Source of the DNA: an uncultured Litoreibacter sp.
GTDB taxonomy: Bacteria > Pseudomonadota > Alphaproteobacteria > Rhodobacterales > Rhodobacteraceae
Assembly (NCBI GenBank): GCA_947493265.1
Contig: CANLQL010000001.1
Span: forward strand, 744,001 to 808,000
Direction: 5' to 3'
DNA length: 64,000 nt
Position 1 is the first letter of the stretch; each line of letters opens with the position of its first letter. Below, one piece after another: positions 38,411 through 46,706 of the stretch. The position numbers and the translations under genes are program-made. A model generated the notes under the pieces. The model ran no database searches, had not been told where the DNA came from, and saw nothing but the letters and a program-made list of their open reading frames with translations.

Positions 38411-39984
38411 GCTTGCTTGAGATCAAGAACCTGAACCTTTCGATTTATCGCACCCCGATTTTGCGGGACGTATCGCTCAGCGTTGATCCGGGGCAGATCG
38501 TGGCGATCACTGGTGAAAGTGGGTCGGGCAAGTCATTGACAGCGCTCAGCGTGATGGGTTTGACACCACAAGGCACGCAGATGACCGGTAAGGTTTTGCT
38601 GGACGGCAAGGACATCTTGCAAACGTCCGAACCCGAGTTGTGCAAAATGCGGGGGCAAGATGTGGGAATGGTTTTTCAGGAACCAATGACCGCGTTGAAC
38701 CCGGTGCAAACCATTGGTGCGCAAGTGGCCGAAACGATCCGGATGCACCAGAAGACGGGCAAACGCGCCGCGCTTGCGCAAGCGGAAGAAATGTTTCGGA
38801 AAGTTGGCCTAGAGATCCCCTCCAGCCGCTACCCGCATGAGCTATCAGGGGGACAGCGGCAAAGGGTTGTTATCGCAATGGCGGTTGCGTTGCGCCCGAA
38901 GCTTTTGATTGCGGACGAGCCAACCACAGCGCTTGATGTTACGACACAAGCTCGCATTCTGACGCTTCTAAAGACCCTTGTTCAAGAGTTTCAGATGGGG
39001 CTTTTGATGATCACCCATGATCTGGCAGTGGTCAGCGATATCGCAGATCAGATCGTGGTTATGCAAGAAGGTCAGGTTGTTGAACAAGGGCAGACGCAGC
39101 ATCTGCTTCAGCACATGTCGCATCCCTACACGAAAGCGCTTTTCGCCGCCTCTGGCCATCAAGTTGATTTGCCTCAAACCCCTGTTCAAAAACCACTTTT
39201 GCGGGTTAGTGGCGTGTGTCGCGACTATCCGATTGGGCGAACCTCCGTCTTCGGTGCCCGCAAAAGTTTCCGTGCGCTTCACGAGGTGAGCTTTGATTTG
39301 GGCCGCGGGGAGCGGGTCGGGCTTGTCGGCGAAAGCGGCTGCGGTAAATCAACGCTAACGCGCGCTATCCTAGGTCTGGAGGACGTTCAGGAAGGATCGA
39401 TCGCGCTGGATGGGCAACCGGTTTTCGCGGGCAAACGGCCAAATCTTGACGTGCGCAGGCAGATGCAGGTGGTGTTCCAAGACCCCTATAGCAGCTTCAA
39501 TCCGCGCCACCGGGTTGGGCGTCTGATCACCGAGCCATTTCATCTTTTGCAAGCGCCGCCGGAAGGCATCGCGCGTCAACAAGTCATTGAGCAAGCGCTT
39601 ACAGATGTCGGGTTGCATCCAACGGATGCCGGTAAGTTCATTCATGAGTTTTCCGGCGGTCAGCGGCAACGCATCGCAATTGCGCGGGCGTTGATCATCA
39701 AGCCAGAGCTTGTTGTATTTGACGAAGCTGTATCGGCCTTGGATGTGTCAGTTCGTGCGCAGGTTCTCGACCTGTTGGCAGAGCTGTGTCGCAAACGCCC
39801 GTTCACCTATTTGTTCATCAGCCATGATCTATCTGTTGTGCGGTCCGTCACCGACCGCGTTCTGGTCATGAAAGAGGGCCGCATTGTCGAACAGGGACCG
39901 ACAGAATCCGTCTTCACCAACCCGCAGCACAGCTATACTCAGGCGCTCATTTCTGCTGCGCCAAGATTGCCGGAGCTGGCCTAG
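38407..39984 (+). CDS. Fused dual ABC ATPase of the peptide-type importer
   Basis: The 525-residue product holds two ATP-binding cassettes in one chain, like DppD and DppF joined. The first has GESGSGKS (Walker A, about 37-44), LSGGQRQR and [11 protein letters not shown]. The second has GESGCGKS (about 312-319), FSGGQRQR and [11 protein letters not shown]. It powers the permeases encoded upstream. Its stop overlaps the convergent AhpD-like gene by four bases. Confidence 0.93.
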   Translation: MSLLEIKNLNLSIYRTPILRDVSLSVDPGQIVAITGESGSGKSLTALSVMGLTPQGTQMTGKVLLDGKDILQTSEPELCKMRGQDVGMVFQEPMTALNPVQTIGAQVAETIRMHQKTGKRAALAQAEEMFRKVGLEIPSSRYPHELSGGQRQRVVIAMAVALRPKLLIADEPTTALDVTTQARILTLLKTLVQEFQMGLLMITHDLAVVSDIADQIVVMQEGQVVEQGQTQHLLQHMSHPYTKALFAASGHQVDLPQTPVQKPLLRVSGVCRDYPIGRTSVFGARKSFRALHEVSFDLGRGERVGLVGESGCGKSTLTRAILGLEDVQEGSIALDGQPVFAGKRPNLDVRRQMQVVFQDPYSSFNPRHRVGRLITEPFHLLQAPPEGIARQQVIEQALTDVGLHPTDAGKFIHEFSGGQRQRIAIARALIIKPELVVFDEAVSALDVSVRAQVLDLLAELCRKRPFTYLFISHDLSVVRSVTDRVLVMKEGRIVEQGPTESVFTNPQHSYTQALISAAPRLPELA

Positions 39985-40589
39985 CTGTGGTTCCAGTCCT
40001 CTGAATTGTCGGAATTATTCGGCGACAAGCCAATGATGTCACCGCTGGTAGAGCAGCCAAGCCCAAGAACGGTCCGATTGGCATAGTTGAAATAGGCGGA
40101 CACCTGGTTGATTTCCAACACCTCACCGTCCGAAAACCCAGCGTCGCGCAGCGCCACAACGTCAGCTTCGACCATATCCTGAGGGCTTTTTGTCAGCTTT
40201 TCCGCGTAAGCCATCGCCTGCTTTTGCGCATCATCAAGTGGCGCGCTATCGGTCTGCCCTCTTTCGATTGCGGCACGAATGGCGTCGCTGCGCGGATCGT
40301 TGGCCAGAAGGCGTTTCATGCCGGCGAAATGATGCTCCACACAGTAGTCGCAACCATTCAGCGCACTGACCCAAACCCCAATCGCTTCCAGAAACCACTT
40401 TGGAATGGTGTTGCCGGAATGATGAAGCACGTTCTTGTAGATCGTCATATGGCCGACCATCGTATGGGGCCGCAGGCTGTGCGACATCATGATGTTGTCG
40501 ACATTGTCATCGGGGCCTTTGACGCGGTCATAAAGCGTTTTCAATTTGCCGTCTGCGTCCGCATAGGGGACGGTTTTGATCCACGACAT
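39981..40589 (-). CDS. AhpD-like peroxidase-related protein (carboxymuconolactone decarboxylase family)
   Basis: This 202-residue protein carries the redox motif CxxCxxxH at Cys80, Cys83 and His87 (GCDYCVEHH), with the upstream Glu68, as in AhpD-type alkyl hydroperoxidase proteins. Such proteins reduce peroxides or act as disulfide partners of other enzymes. It lies 28 bases downstream of the Rieske-thiamine-diphosphate enzyme gene on the same strand, so it is the probable last gene of the Rieske operon. A thiol-redox partner for that system is a reasonable inference. Confidence 0.85.
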   Translation of the reverse strand: MSWIKTVPYADADGKLKTLYDRVKGPDDNVDNIMMSHSLRPHTMVGHMTIYKNVLHHSGNTIPKWFLEAIGVWVSALNGCDYCVEHHFAGMKRLLANDPRSDAIRAAIERGQTDSAPLDDAQKQAMAYAEKLTKSPQDMVEADVVALRDAGFSDGEVLEINQVSAYFNYANRTVLGLGCSTSGDIIGLSPNNSDNSEDWNHS

Positions 40590-40617
40590 CGCGGTCTCCT
40601 GTCTTTCTTAGTTCTTC

Positions 40618-42597
40618 TTAGACTAACTCGGCGTCGGTCATGATCTCAACCAGGGCTGGTCCATTGACGGCAAGTGCGCGTTCGATCGCCTCGGCCAGAT
40701 CTTCGGATTTGGTGACTTTCTCGCCGTGGCCGCCGCACAGGCGTGCGAAGGCGGCAAAAGACGGGTTCAACAAGTCGGTTTCCCAGACCGGCCATTCGCC
40801 AGAGCGTTGTTCCTTCGAGATTTTGCCAAGTTGTCCGTTGTGCAAAAGAATATGGGTGACATCCATGCCGTATTTCACCGCTGTGGTGAAATCCATCGGG
40901 TACTGCCCGAAGCCACCATCGCCCGAGATTGAGACGACTTTGCGCCCCTTCAACGCGGCAATATCCTGTGTTGCGGCCCAAGCGCCCATCCCGGCCGGAA
41001 AGCCAAACCCGATGGAGCCCAGATAGCCCGACATCAGCACCCGTTGATTTCCCTTGGTCTCCAGATAACGTCCGAAGGAATAGGTGTTATTGCCGACATC
41101 AACGGCGAAGATCGTATCGTCAGGGACCAGTTTTCCAAGCGTATCGAAGACAGCAAAGGAATGTATGCCACCGCTGCGTTCCTCTTCCAGGCGGCTGGTT
41201 TTCTCGGACCGCCACATGCGCCAGCGGTCGGCAAGTTCAGCGGTTTGATCTTCCGCATCAGCGCCGGGTTTGATCAGATCGCTTGAAGCGTCACAAAACG
41301 CGCCGATATCGCCCCAGACAGGGACTTTTACGGCGTGGAATTTGCCCAATTGCATCCGGTCATGATCGACCTGAATGATGTTTTCCTTTTGGCCAATGCC
41401 CGTGTGGTTCGAAAAGCTGGCCCCAAAGGCGATCAGGACATCCGCCTCGTTCATGAACCAACTGGCGATCGGGGTGCCCGACCTTCCAAGAACACCTGCA
41501 CCCAGTGGGTGGCTATCGGGAACCAGGCCTTTTGCCTTGAAGGTCGTGACAACAGGCGCGCCTAGTTTTTCGGCAAGCGCGATGATCTTGTCGCGTGCGC
41601 CATAGGCCCCATGACCCACGACAAACATTGGCCGCTTGGCAGAATTGAGCAGATCAACCGCCGCTGTAATATCTTCTTTGGACGGGATGATCCCGGTCCC
41701 ACTGACCCGTCCAGCAGGGCCGCCTGCAGGTTTGGCCGAGGGCAGCGTTTGCATGTCATCGGGGAAAATCAGATGGGCCACGTTCTGTTCGACGATGGCG
41801 TTTTTGCAGGCCAGTGACATCAATTCGGCGTGGTTCGACGTGCTGAGGACAGGTTGCGAAAATGTGGCGACGGCCTGAAACGCAGATTTCAGATCAATGT
41901 CCTGAAACGCCCCTGGTCCCATGACTTGCGTTTGTACTTGTCCGGTCAAAGCTAATATCGGTGCGCGGTCGACTTTCGCGTCCCAAAGCCCGGTCAGCAA
42001 GTTCGTGGCACCGGGTCCTGCAATTGTCAGGCAGCCTGCCGGAATGCCCGTGAGTTTGCCATAGGCAGATGCGGCAAACGCTGCCGCACCTTCATGACGA
42101 ATGCCGTAATAGCTAAGCTTGCCATCGATGACGGACCGACGGATCGCGTCGGCGAGGCCAAGATTTGAATGGCCAACCATGCCAAAGATCGTCTGCACGC
42201 CCCAATTGGTCATGGTTTCAACCATCACGTCTGTGACCGTGGTTTCATGGGCAGGTTCAGGCTCTAGGCCCACGAATATTTCACCGTCACGGATGTCGAT
42301 CTCATAAAGCTTTTGGCCCGTGTCTTCATGCCCTCCGGGAGGGGCCCCGGTCAGCGGGTCAAAATCCCACCCGTGCCATGGGCATCTGATCCAGCATTTG
42401 CCTTCGATCCCTTTTTCAATCGACCCTTCGCCAAGCGGGCCTTTCTGGTGTGGGCAGTGATTGTCCATCGCTGACCATTGGCCGTCAAAATGCACAAGGC
42501 AGATGGATGTCGTACGCGCAGTGACGGTTTTCACGCGGCCTTCTGGCAGGTCGTCGACATGGCCAACGGAGATCCAATCAAGTGTGTCAGTGGTCAT
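40618..42597 (-). CDS. Rieske [2Fe-2S] domain fused to a thiamine-diphosphate enzyme (pyruvate-oxidase/acetolactate-synthase-like)
   Basis: The product has 659 residues. An N-terminal Rieske domain (about 1-112) has the cluster ligands Cys48, His50, Cys72 and His75 (HCPH and RCPWH). The remaining ~540 residues are a three-domain ThDP enzyme: Glu169 in RHEGAAAF activates ThDP, GPGATNLLTGLWDA is the usual PYR-domain segment, and GDGGFGQ plus NGQLGKI near residue 570-600 bind Mg-ThDP. ThDP enzymes of this kind decarboxylate a 2-oxo acid. A Rieske domain attached to one would give a direct electron exit. The ATG at 42597 is preferred over the one 6 bases upstream because GGAG lies 6 bases before it. 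Confidence 0.88.
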   Translation of the reverse strand: MTTDTLDWISVGHVDDLPEGRVKTVTARTTSICLVHFDGQWSAMDNHCPHQKGPLGEGSIEKGIEGKCWIRCPWHGWDFDPLTGAPPGGHEDTGQKLYEIDIRDGEIFVGLEPEPAHETTVTDVMVETMTNWGVQTIFGMVGHSNLGLADAIRRSVIDGKLSYYGIRHEGAAAFAASAYGKLTGIPAGCLTIAGPGATNLLTGLWDAKVDRAPILALTGQVQTQVMGPGAFQDIDLKSAFQAVATFSQPVLSTSNHAELMSLACKNAIVEQNVAHLIFPDDMQTLPSAKPAGGPAGRVSGTGIIPSKEDITAAVDLLNSAKRPMFVVGHGAYGARDKIIALAEKLGAPVVTTFKAKGLVPDSHPLGAGVLGRSGTPIASWFMNEADVLIAFGASFSNHTGIGQKENIIQVDHDRMQLGKFHAVKVPVWGDIGAFCDASSDLIKPGADAEDQTAELADRWRMWRSEKTSRLEEERSGGIHSFAVFDTLGKLVPDDTIFAVDVGNNTYSFGRYLETKGNQRVLMSGYLGSIGFGFPAGMGAWAATQDIAALKGRKVVSISGDGGFGQYPMDFTTAVKYGMDVTHILLHNGQLGKISKEQRSGEWPVWETDLLNPSFAAFARLCGGHGEKVTKSEDLAEAIERALAVNGPALVEIMTDAELV

Positions 42598-42865
42598 GCT
42601 CATCTCCGGGTTGTGTGAATTTTGAGGTGATAAAGTCGATCAGGCGTTGCAGCCAAGTCAGGATCATGAAGACGCCGACAGCCCAGATCAGAAGCTCAAA
42701 CGGGGCAAATTGCGTGCCGCGTAACCAGCGACGCAGAAGCCCACCGTCAGGGCGAAGGCCAAAGAAGTCCCCACGCGCCCAAAGGTCGAGAAACCAAAAT
42801 CGTGAAAGATAGAACAGCACGATGGTCAGAACGGCCATCAGCAACAGAAGCGTGATGCGTATCAT
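42587..42865 (-). CDS. Small membrane protein of the Rieske operon
   Basis: This 92-residue protein has two hydrophobic segments: about 3-24 at the N-terminus and 57-74 in the second half. The middle contains FFGLRPDGGLLRRWLRGT, and the C-terminus ends in a His/Asp-rich tail (GDEHDH) that could touch metal. I do not recognise a family. It overlaps the gene before it by four bases and the gene after it by eleven. Confidence 0.65.
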   Translation of the reverse strand: MIRITLLLLMAVLTIVLFYLSRFWFLDLWARGDFFGLRPDGGLLRRWLRGTQFAPFELLIWAVGVFMILTWLQRLIDFITSKFTQPGDEHDH

Positions 42866-43626
42866 CCGTCTATGACCTCCAATGTCTCAGGGTCCATGCG
42901 CAGAACCAGAATGTCGCCCCGGCGTTCAAGCTCGCCCTCTAGGGTGATGAACTGACCGATAAAATCATAGGCCATGTCTGGCAGTCTTCCGCCATCCAGC
43001 CCGGTGATCAGCATGAAGTCCGATCCTTCGACAGGTTGGGAGGACACGAATACCGGTGGAACTTCATTGATCAGGCAAAGCGCTGCGCAGGCTTTGTGGG
43101 CAAGTCCACGGCCCGGGCGCATCGCCCCGTTGAGGCATTTGCCGTCGCAAATCTCACCCGCCAGTTTCCAACGGCCCAAAGGTTCCGTGTCAAATTCGGG
43201 TGTGTCGCCTTCTGCGGCTGACAGGCCCCGCTGACCACCGGCCAATTGCAGCATATCAATGGTGCCGCGTTGCAAAACGATGCCGCTGACCTGAACCAAC
43301 CCGCCTTCATGGGGCGCGGCACGGGCGTCGACGCCTGACTTGCCGGCCGCAGCCAACATCAGGGTCTTGCCTGGTTTGATCAGGTCGTTGCCTTCGGTCA
43401 CCCGCAGGATCGGATAGGGGGTCAATTCGACCACACCCGTTACCGTTTGGCGCCCATAGTCGAACCGGAACCCTGATTGACCTGGGTCATCCTGCGTGCT
43501 GCCAATCACCAAACCAGCCAGAAGAAACAGCAAAACCACCCCGACACTGATCAAGGCCAGAAAGCCTTTCAATTGGCCGGGGATCGGGAAGTAGCCTACG
43601 AAAAACGGTTTGTCATTCTGGCTCAT
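42862..43626 (-). CDS. Membrane-anchored hypothetical protein of the Rieske operon
   Basis: This 254-residue protein has one transmembrane helix near the N-terminus (about 22-42) after a short cytoplasmic segment; the rest is likely periplasmic. Four cysteines occur as CDGKC and CAALC in GEICDGKCLNGAMRPGRGLAHKACAALC, a possible metal- or cluster-binding or disulfide motif. I do not recognise the family. Its ends overlap the flanking genes by four bases each, so it is an integral part of the operon. Confidence 0.65.
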   Translation of the reverse strand: MSQNDKPFFVGYFPIPGQLKGFLALISVGVVLLFLLAGLVIGSTQDDPGQSGFRFDYGRQTVTGVVELTPYPILRVTEGNDLIKPGKTLMLAAAGKSGVDARAAPHEGGLVQVSGIVLQRGTIDMLQLAGGQRGLSAAEGDTPEFDTEPLGRWKLAGEICDGKCLNGAMRPGRGLAHKACAALCLINEVPPVFVSSQPVEGSDFMLITGLDGGRLPDMAYDFIGQFITLEGELERRGDILVLRMDPETLEVIDG

Positions 43627-44693
43627 GCCATCACCTCCTGAGGTTTTGCATCGGGAAGGGGTACTGGTTCGACATAGGTGCCGGGCGGATTTGCTTGTGT
43701 TTGCACTTCGATGCTGTCGCCCGATAGGCGCAAATTATACGTAGGCACCATTTCGGTGAACGGTGCCGGAGACCGTCCATTGGTGACGTTGTACTGAAAG
43801 CCGTGCCAGGGACAGGTCACGAGGCAATCAATGATTTTCCCTTCACCCAGTGGGCCGTTTTGATGGGCGCAGGCATTGGATATCGCACTGAGCTTGCCGT
43901 CCTGGTTGAAGACAGCAACCCTATCACCGCCGGGCAGGACCCGGATTTTCGCAAACCCGTTTTCGATATCAGAAGTTTTGCAAACCTCGATCCACCCGTC
44001 TTTTTCGGTGCCGGGCTTGTCGCCTTTGCGAAGATCAAGCCAGGCCGCATAGGCGTGCAGCCCAGCCACGCACAGCGCCCCACCAATGAAGATTACTGTC
44101 ACGGTATGGTTTTGCTGGTCTTGCAGGATGCCGAAACTAACATGGGCAACCAGCGAGATATAGGCCAGATAAATGAAGCTGTGCAGACGTTTCCAAACAG
44201 GAGGTGTCAGAAACTTCATCCAGAAATCATGACTGGTGACTGCCAGAAGCAACAACGTCAGTAGGCTGAAAACGCCGAAAACCTCAAAGGGGAAACCAGC
44301 AAGCTGCGTGTAGCTTGTATTGGCAAACAGAAGTGCCTCGAACTTGTTGGAGCTTGAAAACGCGAAGTACCAATCGATGATGAAGCCTGCATGAGTGATC
44401 GCAACAAAGGTCGTCATCACGCCAAAATGCCTGCGATTGTAAAGCAGTGGTAGAAACCGTCGATCGATCCGCGCAAGCGGCCCGATACACAAGATAACCG
44501 TTAGCATCACAAATGCCGCCGCGCCAAAGGCACGGGCGTTGTGCACCTGGGGGTTAATCGGAAACTCGTGGCTCAGAATTTCGGGGCTGACGAAGAGAAA
44601 CACGTATAGAAACAGCACGACGCCGATCAGCATCACACCGTCATAAAGCCACTTGTTCCGGTTCCATTGAACGGGGGTGTATTTGACACTCAT
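43623..44693 (-). CDS. Ferric-reductase/cytochrome-b-like membrane protein with a C-terminal Rieske domain
   Basis: The product has 356 residues. The first ~220 hold six hydrophobic helices with histidines suited to haem (His101, His155, His171 and His184), resembling ferric-reductase-like transmembrane domains (YedZ/MsrQ). The C-terminal Rieske domain has Cys275, His277, Cys294 and His297 (CAH and CPWH). The start at 44693 (MSVKYTP) overlaps the preceding stop by four bases. A longer open frame upstream to 44855 is out of keeping with the fold. The protein would carry electrons between the membrane haem and a Rieske partner. Confidence 0.82.
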   Translation of the reverse strand: MSVKYTPVQWNRNKWLYDGVMLIGVVLFLYVFLFVSPEILSHEFPINPQVHNARAFGAAAFVMLTVILCIGPLARIDRRFLPLLYNRRHFGVMTTFVAITHAGFIIDWYFAFSSSNKFEALLFANTSYTQLAGFPFEVFGVFSLLTLLLLAVTSHDFWMKFLTPPVWKRLHSFIYLAYISLVAHVSFGILQDQQNHTVTVIFIGGALCVAGLHAYAAWLDLRKGDKPGTEKDGWIEVCKTSDIENGFAKIRVLPGGDRVAVFNQDGKLSAISNACAHQNGPLGEGKIIDCLVTCPWHGFQYNVTNGRSPAPFTEMVPTYNLRLSGDSIEVQTQANPPGTYVEPVPLPDAKPQEVMA

Positions 44694-45067
44694 TGGGACA
44701 CCTGCGCCGCCGGAGCGATTTGCTGTGGTACGAAATCTGCGGGCCAAATTTGGCGCTGTGACAGGCCAAGCACCAACACCAGAATGATCGCGACCGGCAT
44801 TGCGAAGGCGATCCAGTGATGCGCGGTTCGGCGTGGCTTGTAGCGGCTGGACCACTCATCCTTGCCATCTGCCAGAATGTACCAACGCCACAAGACCAGT
44901 GGCCAGATAAGCAGAATGCCGGGGATCAGAAGCGGGCGAAAGACATAGGCCCCGTCCGCGTCTTCATCGATCCGCTCAATCCCGATTGTGAGAAAGATCA
45001 ACGCGACACAGGCTCCGATTGCGCCCCAAATTTTGGCGAACAGGAAGATAGCCTCTGCTTCATTCAT
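44690..45067 (-). CDS. Three-helix membrane protein of the Rieske operon
   Basis: This 125-residue protein has hydrophobic segments at about 8-27, 45-63 and 87-102. Between the second and third lies a loop with RWYILADGKDEWSSRYKPRRTAHHW. No family is recognised. It overlaps its neighbours by four bases at each end. It may be a subunit of a membrane complex with the Rieske-tailed protein encoded next to it. Confidence 0.62.
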   Translation of the reverse strand: MNEAEAIFLFAKIWGAIGACVALIFLTIGIERIDEDADGAYVFRPLLIPGILLIWPLVLWRWYILADGKDEWSSRYKPRRTAHHWIAFAMPVAIILVLVLGLSQRQIWPADFVPQQIAPAAQVSQ

Positions 45068-46674
45068 GACAGACCTCCGAAGGTCACGCCGGAAATCTCA
45101 GACATGTCTTTTTTCCAGGTTGTCAGGTCGTCGTGGTTGAATTTCGACAGGTGATCATGACCACATGCCCGCGCCATAACCTGCATAAGCTCGGTGCTGG
45201 CGTCAAAGAAGTTTGCCAGTTGGCGCGCTGATTTTTCTACCACGAGCCGATTGACCAGTTCGGGTTTCTGGGTTGCGATCCCGACGGGGCAGTTGTTGGT
45301 GTGACACGCGCGCATGGCGAGACATCCAATCGCCTGCATCGCTGAATTTGAAACAGCAATCGCATCCGCACCCAAGGCCATTGCTTTGATAAAGTCAGCC
45401 GGTTTGCGCAAGCCGCCTGTGATTACCAGGCTGATATCATTGCGCCCCAATTTGGTTAGGTGCGCGCGGGCCCGGGCCAAAGCCGGGATTGTCGGGACCG
45501 AGATATTGTCGCGGAAGATGATCGGGGCGGCACCGGTTCCGCCGCCGCGCCCGTCCAGAATTATATAGTCCACACCAACTTCAAGCGCTGCATCGATGTC
45601 TTTTTCGATATGTTGCGCACTCAGCTTGTAACCGATGGGAATGCCGCCGGTCTTGCTGCGCACTTCATCGGCAAATTCCTTGATTTGCGAGGTTTCTGTC
45701 CAATCTGGAAACCGTGGTGGGGAAACGGCCGATGTTCCGGGCTCCAGGCCCCGCACCTCGGCGATTTTGCCTTGGACTTTGTTGCCCGGCAAATGGCCAC
45801 CGGTTCCGGTTTTTGCGCCTTGACCGCCTTTAAAATGGAAAGCCTGTACCTTCTCCAGCTTTTCCCAGCTAAAGCCAAACCGTCCAGAGGCGAGTTCGTA
45901 GAAATATCTGGAATTGGCCTGTTGTTCTTCGGGCAACATCCCGCCTTCCCCGGAACAGATGCCGGTTCCTGCCAATTCCGCCCCACGGGCCAATGCGATC
46001 TTTGCAGGCTCGGACAATGCGCCAAAGGACATGTCGGAGACAAAAAGCGGGATATCTAGGCGCAGTGGTTTCTGGGCGTTGGGCCCGATTACGACTTCTG
46101 TGCCGACCGGATCATCATCAAGTAAAGGCGGCTTCGCTAGTTGAGCGGTGATGATCTGTATATCATCCCAATCCGGCAATTCGCCGCGAGGGACCCCCAT
46201 GGAATCGACTGTTCCGTGATGGCCGGTTTTGGACAGCCCGTTTTTGGCGTAGCCTTGGATCAGACCATTGTAAGGTTCCGCGTCTGTGCCATGGCTGGGG
46301 TCGGCATAAAGACCAAGATAAGCATCGCGATTGTAGGGCTGTGGGTTGTCCTTGCCCCAAGCCAGAATTTCGTCCTCATCTACAAGGATGTCACCGTCTT
46401 CGATCCAGGCTTTGAACTTCGGCAAAACCTCATCATTGGCGTAAGCGGACACGCCACTATCCAACCTGTAGTCCCAATTATGGACCCCGCAGATCAGGTC
46501 CTTCCCGCGCACGAACCCGTCTGACATCAACGCGCCACGGTGCAGGCATCGCCCATAGAAAACCGAGACTTCCTCATCAAACCGAACCACCACCAGATCC
46601 ACCTCGCCGACAAGCGCGTATTCAGGCTTTCGGTCCGCAAGTTCGCTTAGTTTGTAGATCGGTGTCGGTTTCAT
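45064..46674 (-). CDS. Glutamate-synthase-like FMN/[3Fe-4S] protein with an N-terminal Rieske domain
   Basis: The product has 536 residues. An N-terminal Rieske domain (about 1-110) has Cys43, His45 (CLH), Cys62 and His65 (CGVH). The rest is the FMN-binding synthase domain of GltB (about 170-530), with GGRGGGTGAAP and the 3Fe-4S cysteines in C-x5-C-x4-C (CLAMRACHTNNCPVG). There is no glutamine amidotransferase domain, so free ammonia or no ammonia at all is used. Related proteins act as N-methylglutamate or archaeal-type synthases. The Rieske domain suggests electrons enter from the membrane. GAGG precedes the ATG. It is the first Rieske gene of the operon. Confidence 0.85.
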   Translation of the reverse strand: MKPTPIYKLSELADRKPEYALVGEVDLVVVRFDEEVSVFYGRCLHRGALMSDGFVRGKDLICGVHNWDYRLDSGVSAYANDEVLPKFKAWIEDGDILVDEDEILAWGKDNPQPYNRDAYLGLYADPSHGTDAEPYNGLIQGYAKNGLSKTGHHGTVDSMGVPRGELPDWDDIQIITAQLAKPPLLDDDPVGTEVVIGPNAQKPLRLDIPLFVSDMSFGALSEPAKIALARGAELAGTGICSGEGGMLPEEQQANSRYFYELASGRFGFSWEKLEKVQAFHFKGGQGAKTGTGGHLPGNKVQGKIAEVRGLEPGTSAVSPPRFPDWTETSQIKEFADEVRSKTGGIPIGYKLSAQHIEKDIDAALEVGVDYIILDGRGGGTGAAPIIFRDNISVPTIPALARARAHLTKLGRNDISLVITGGLRKPADFIKAMALGADAIAVSNSAMQAIGCLAMRACHTNNCPVGIATQKPELVNRLVVEKSARQLANFFDASTELMQVMARACGHDHLSKFNHDDLTTWKKDMSEISGVTFGGLS

Positions 46675-46706
46675 ATTGGCCTCGTTTCTTGTTTAGGAAT
46701 AGGAAA

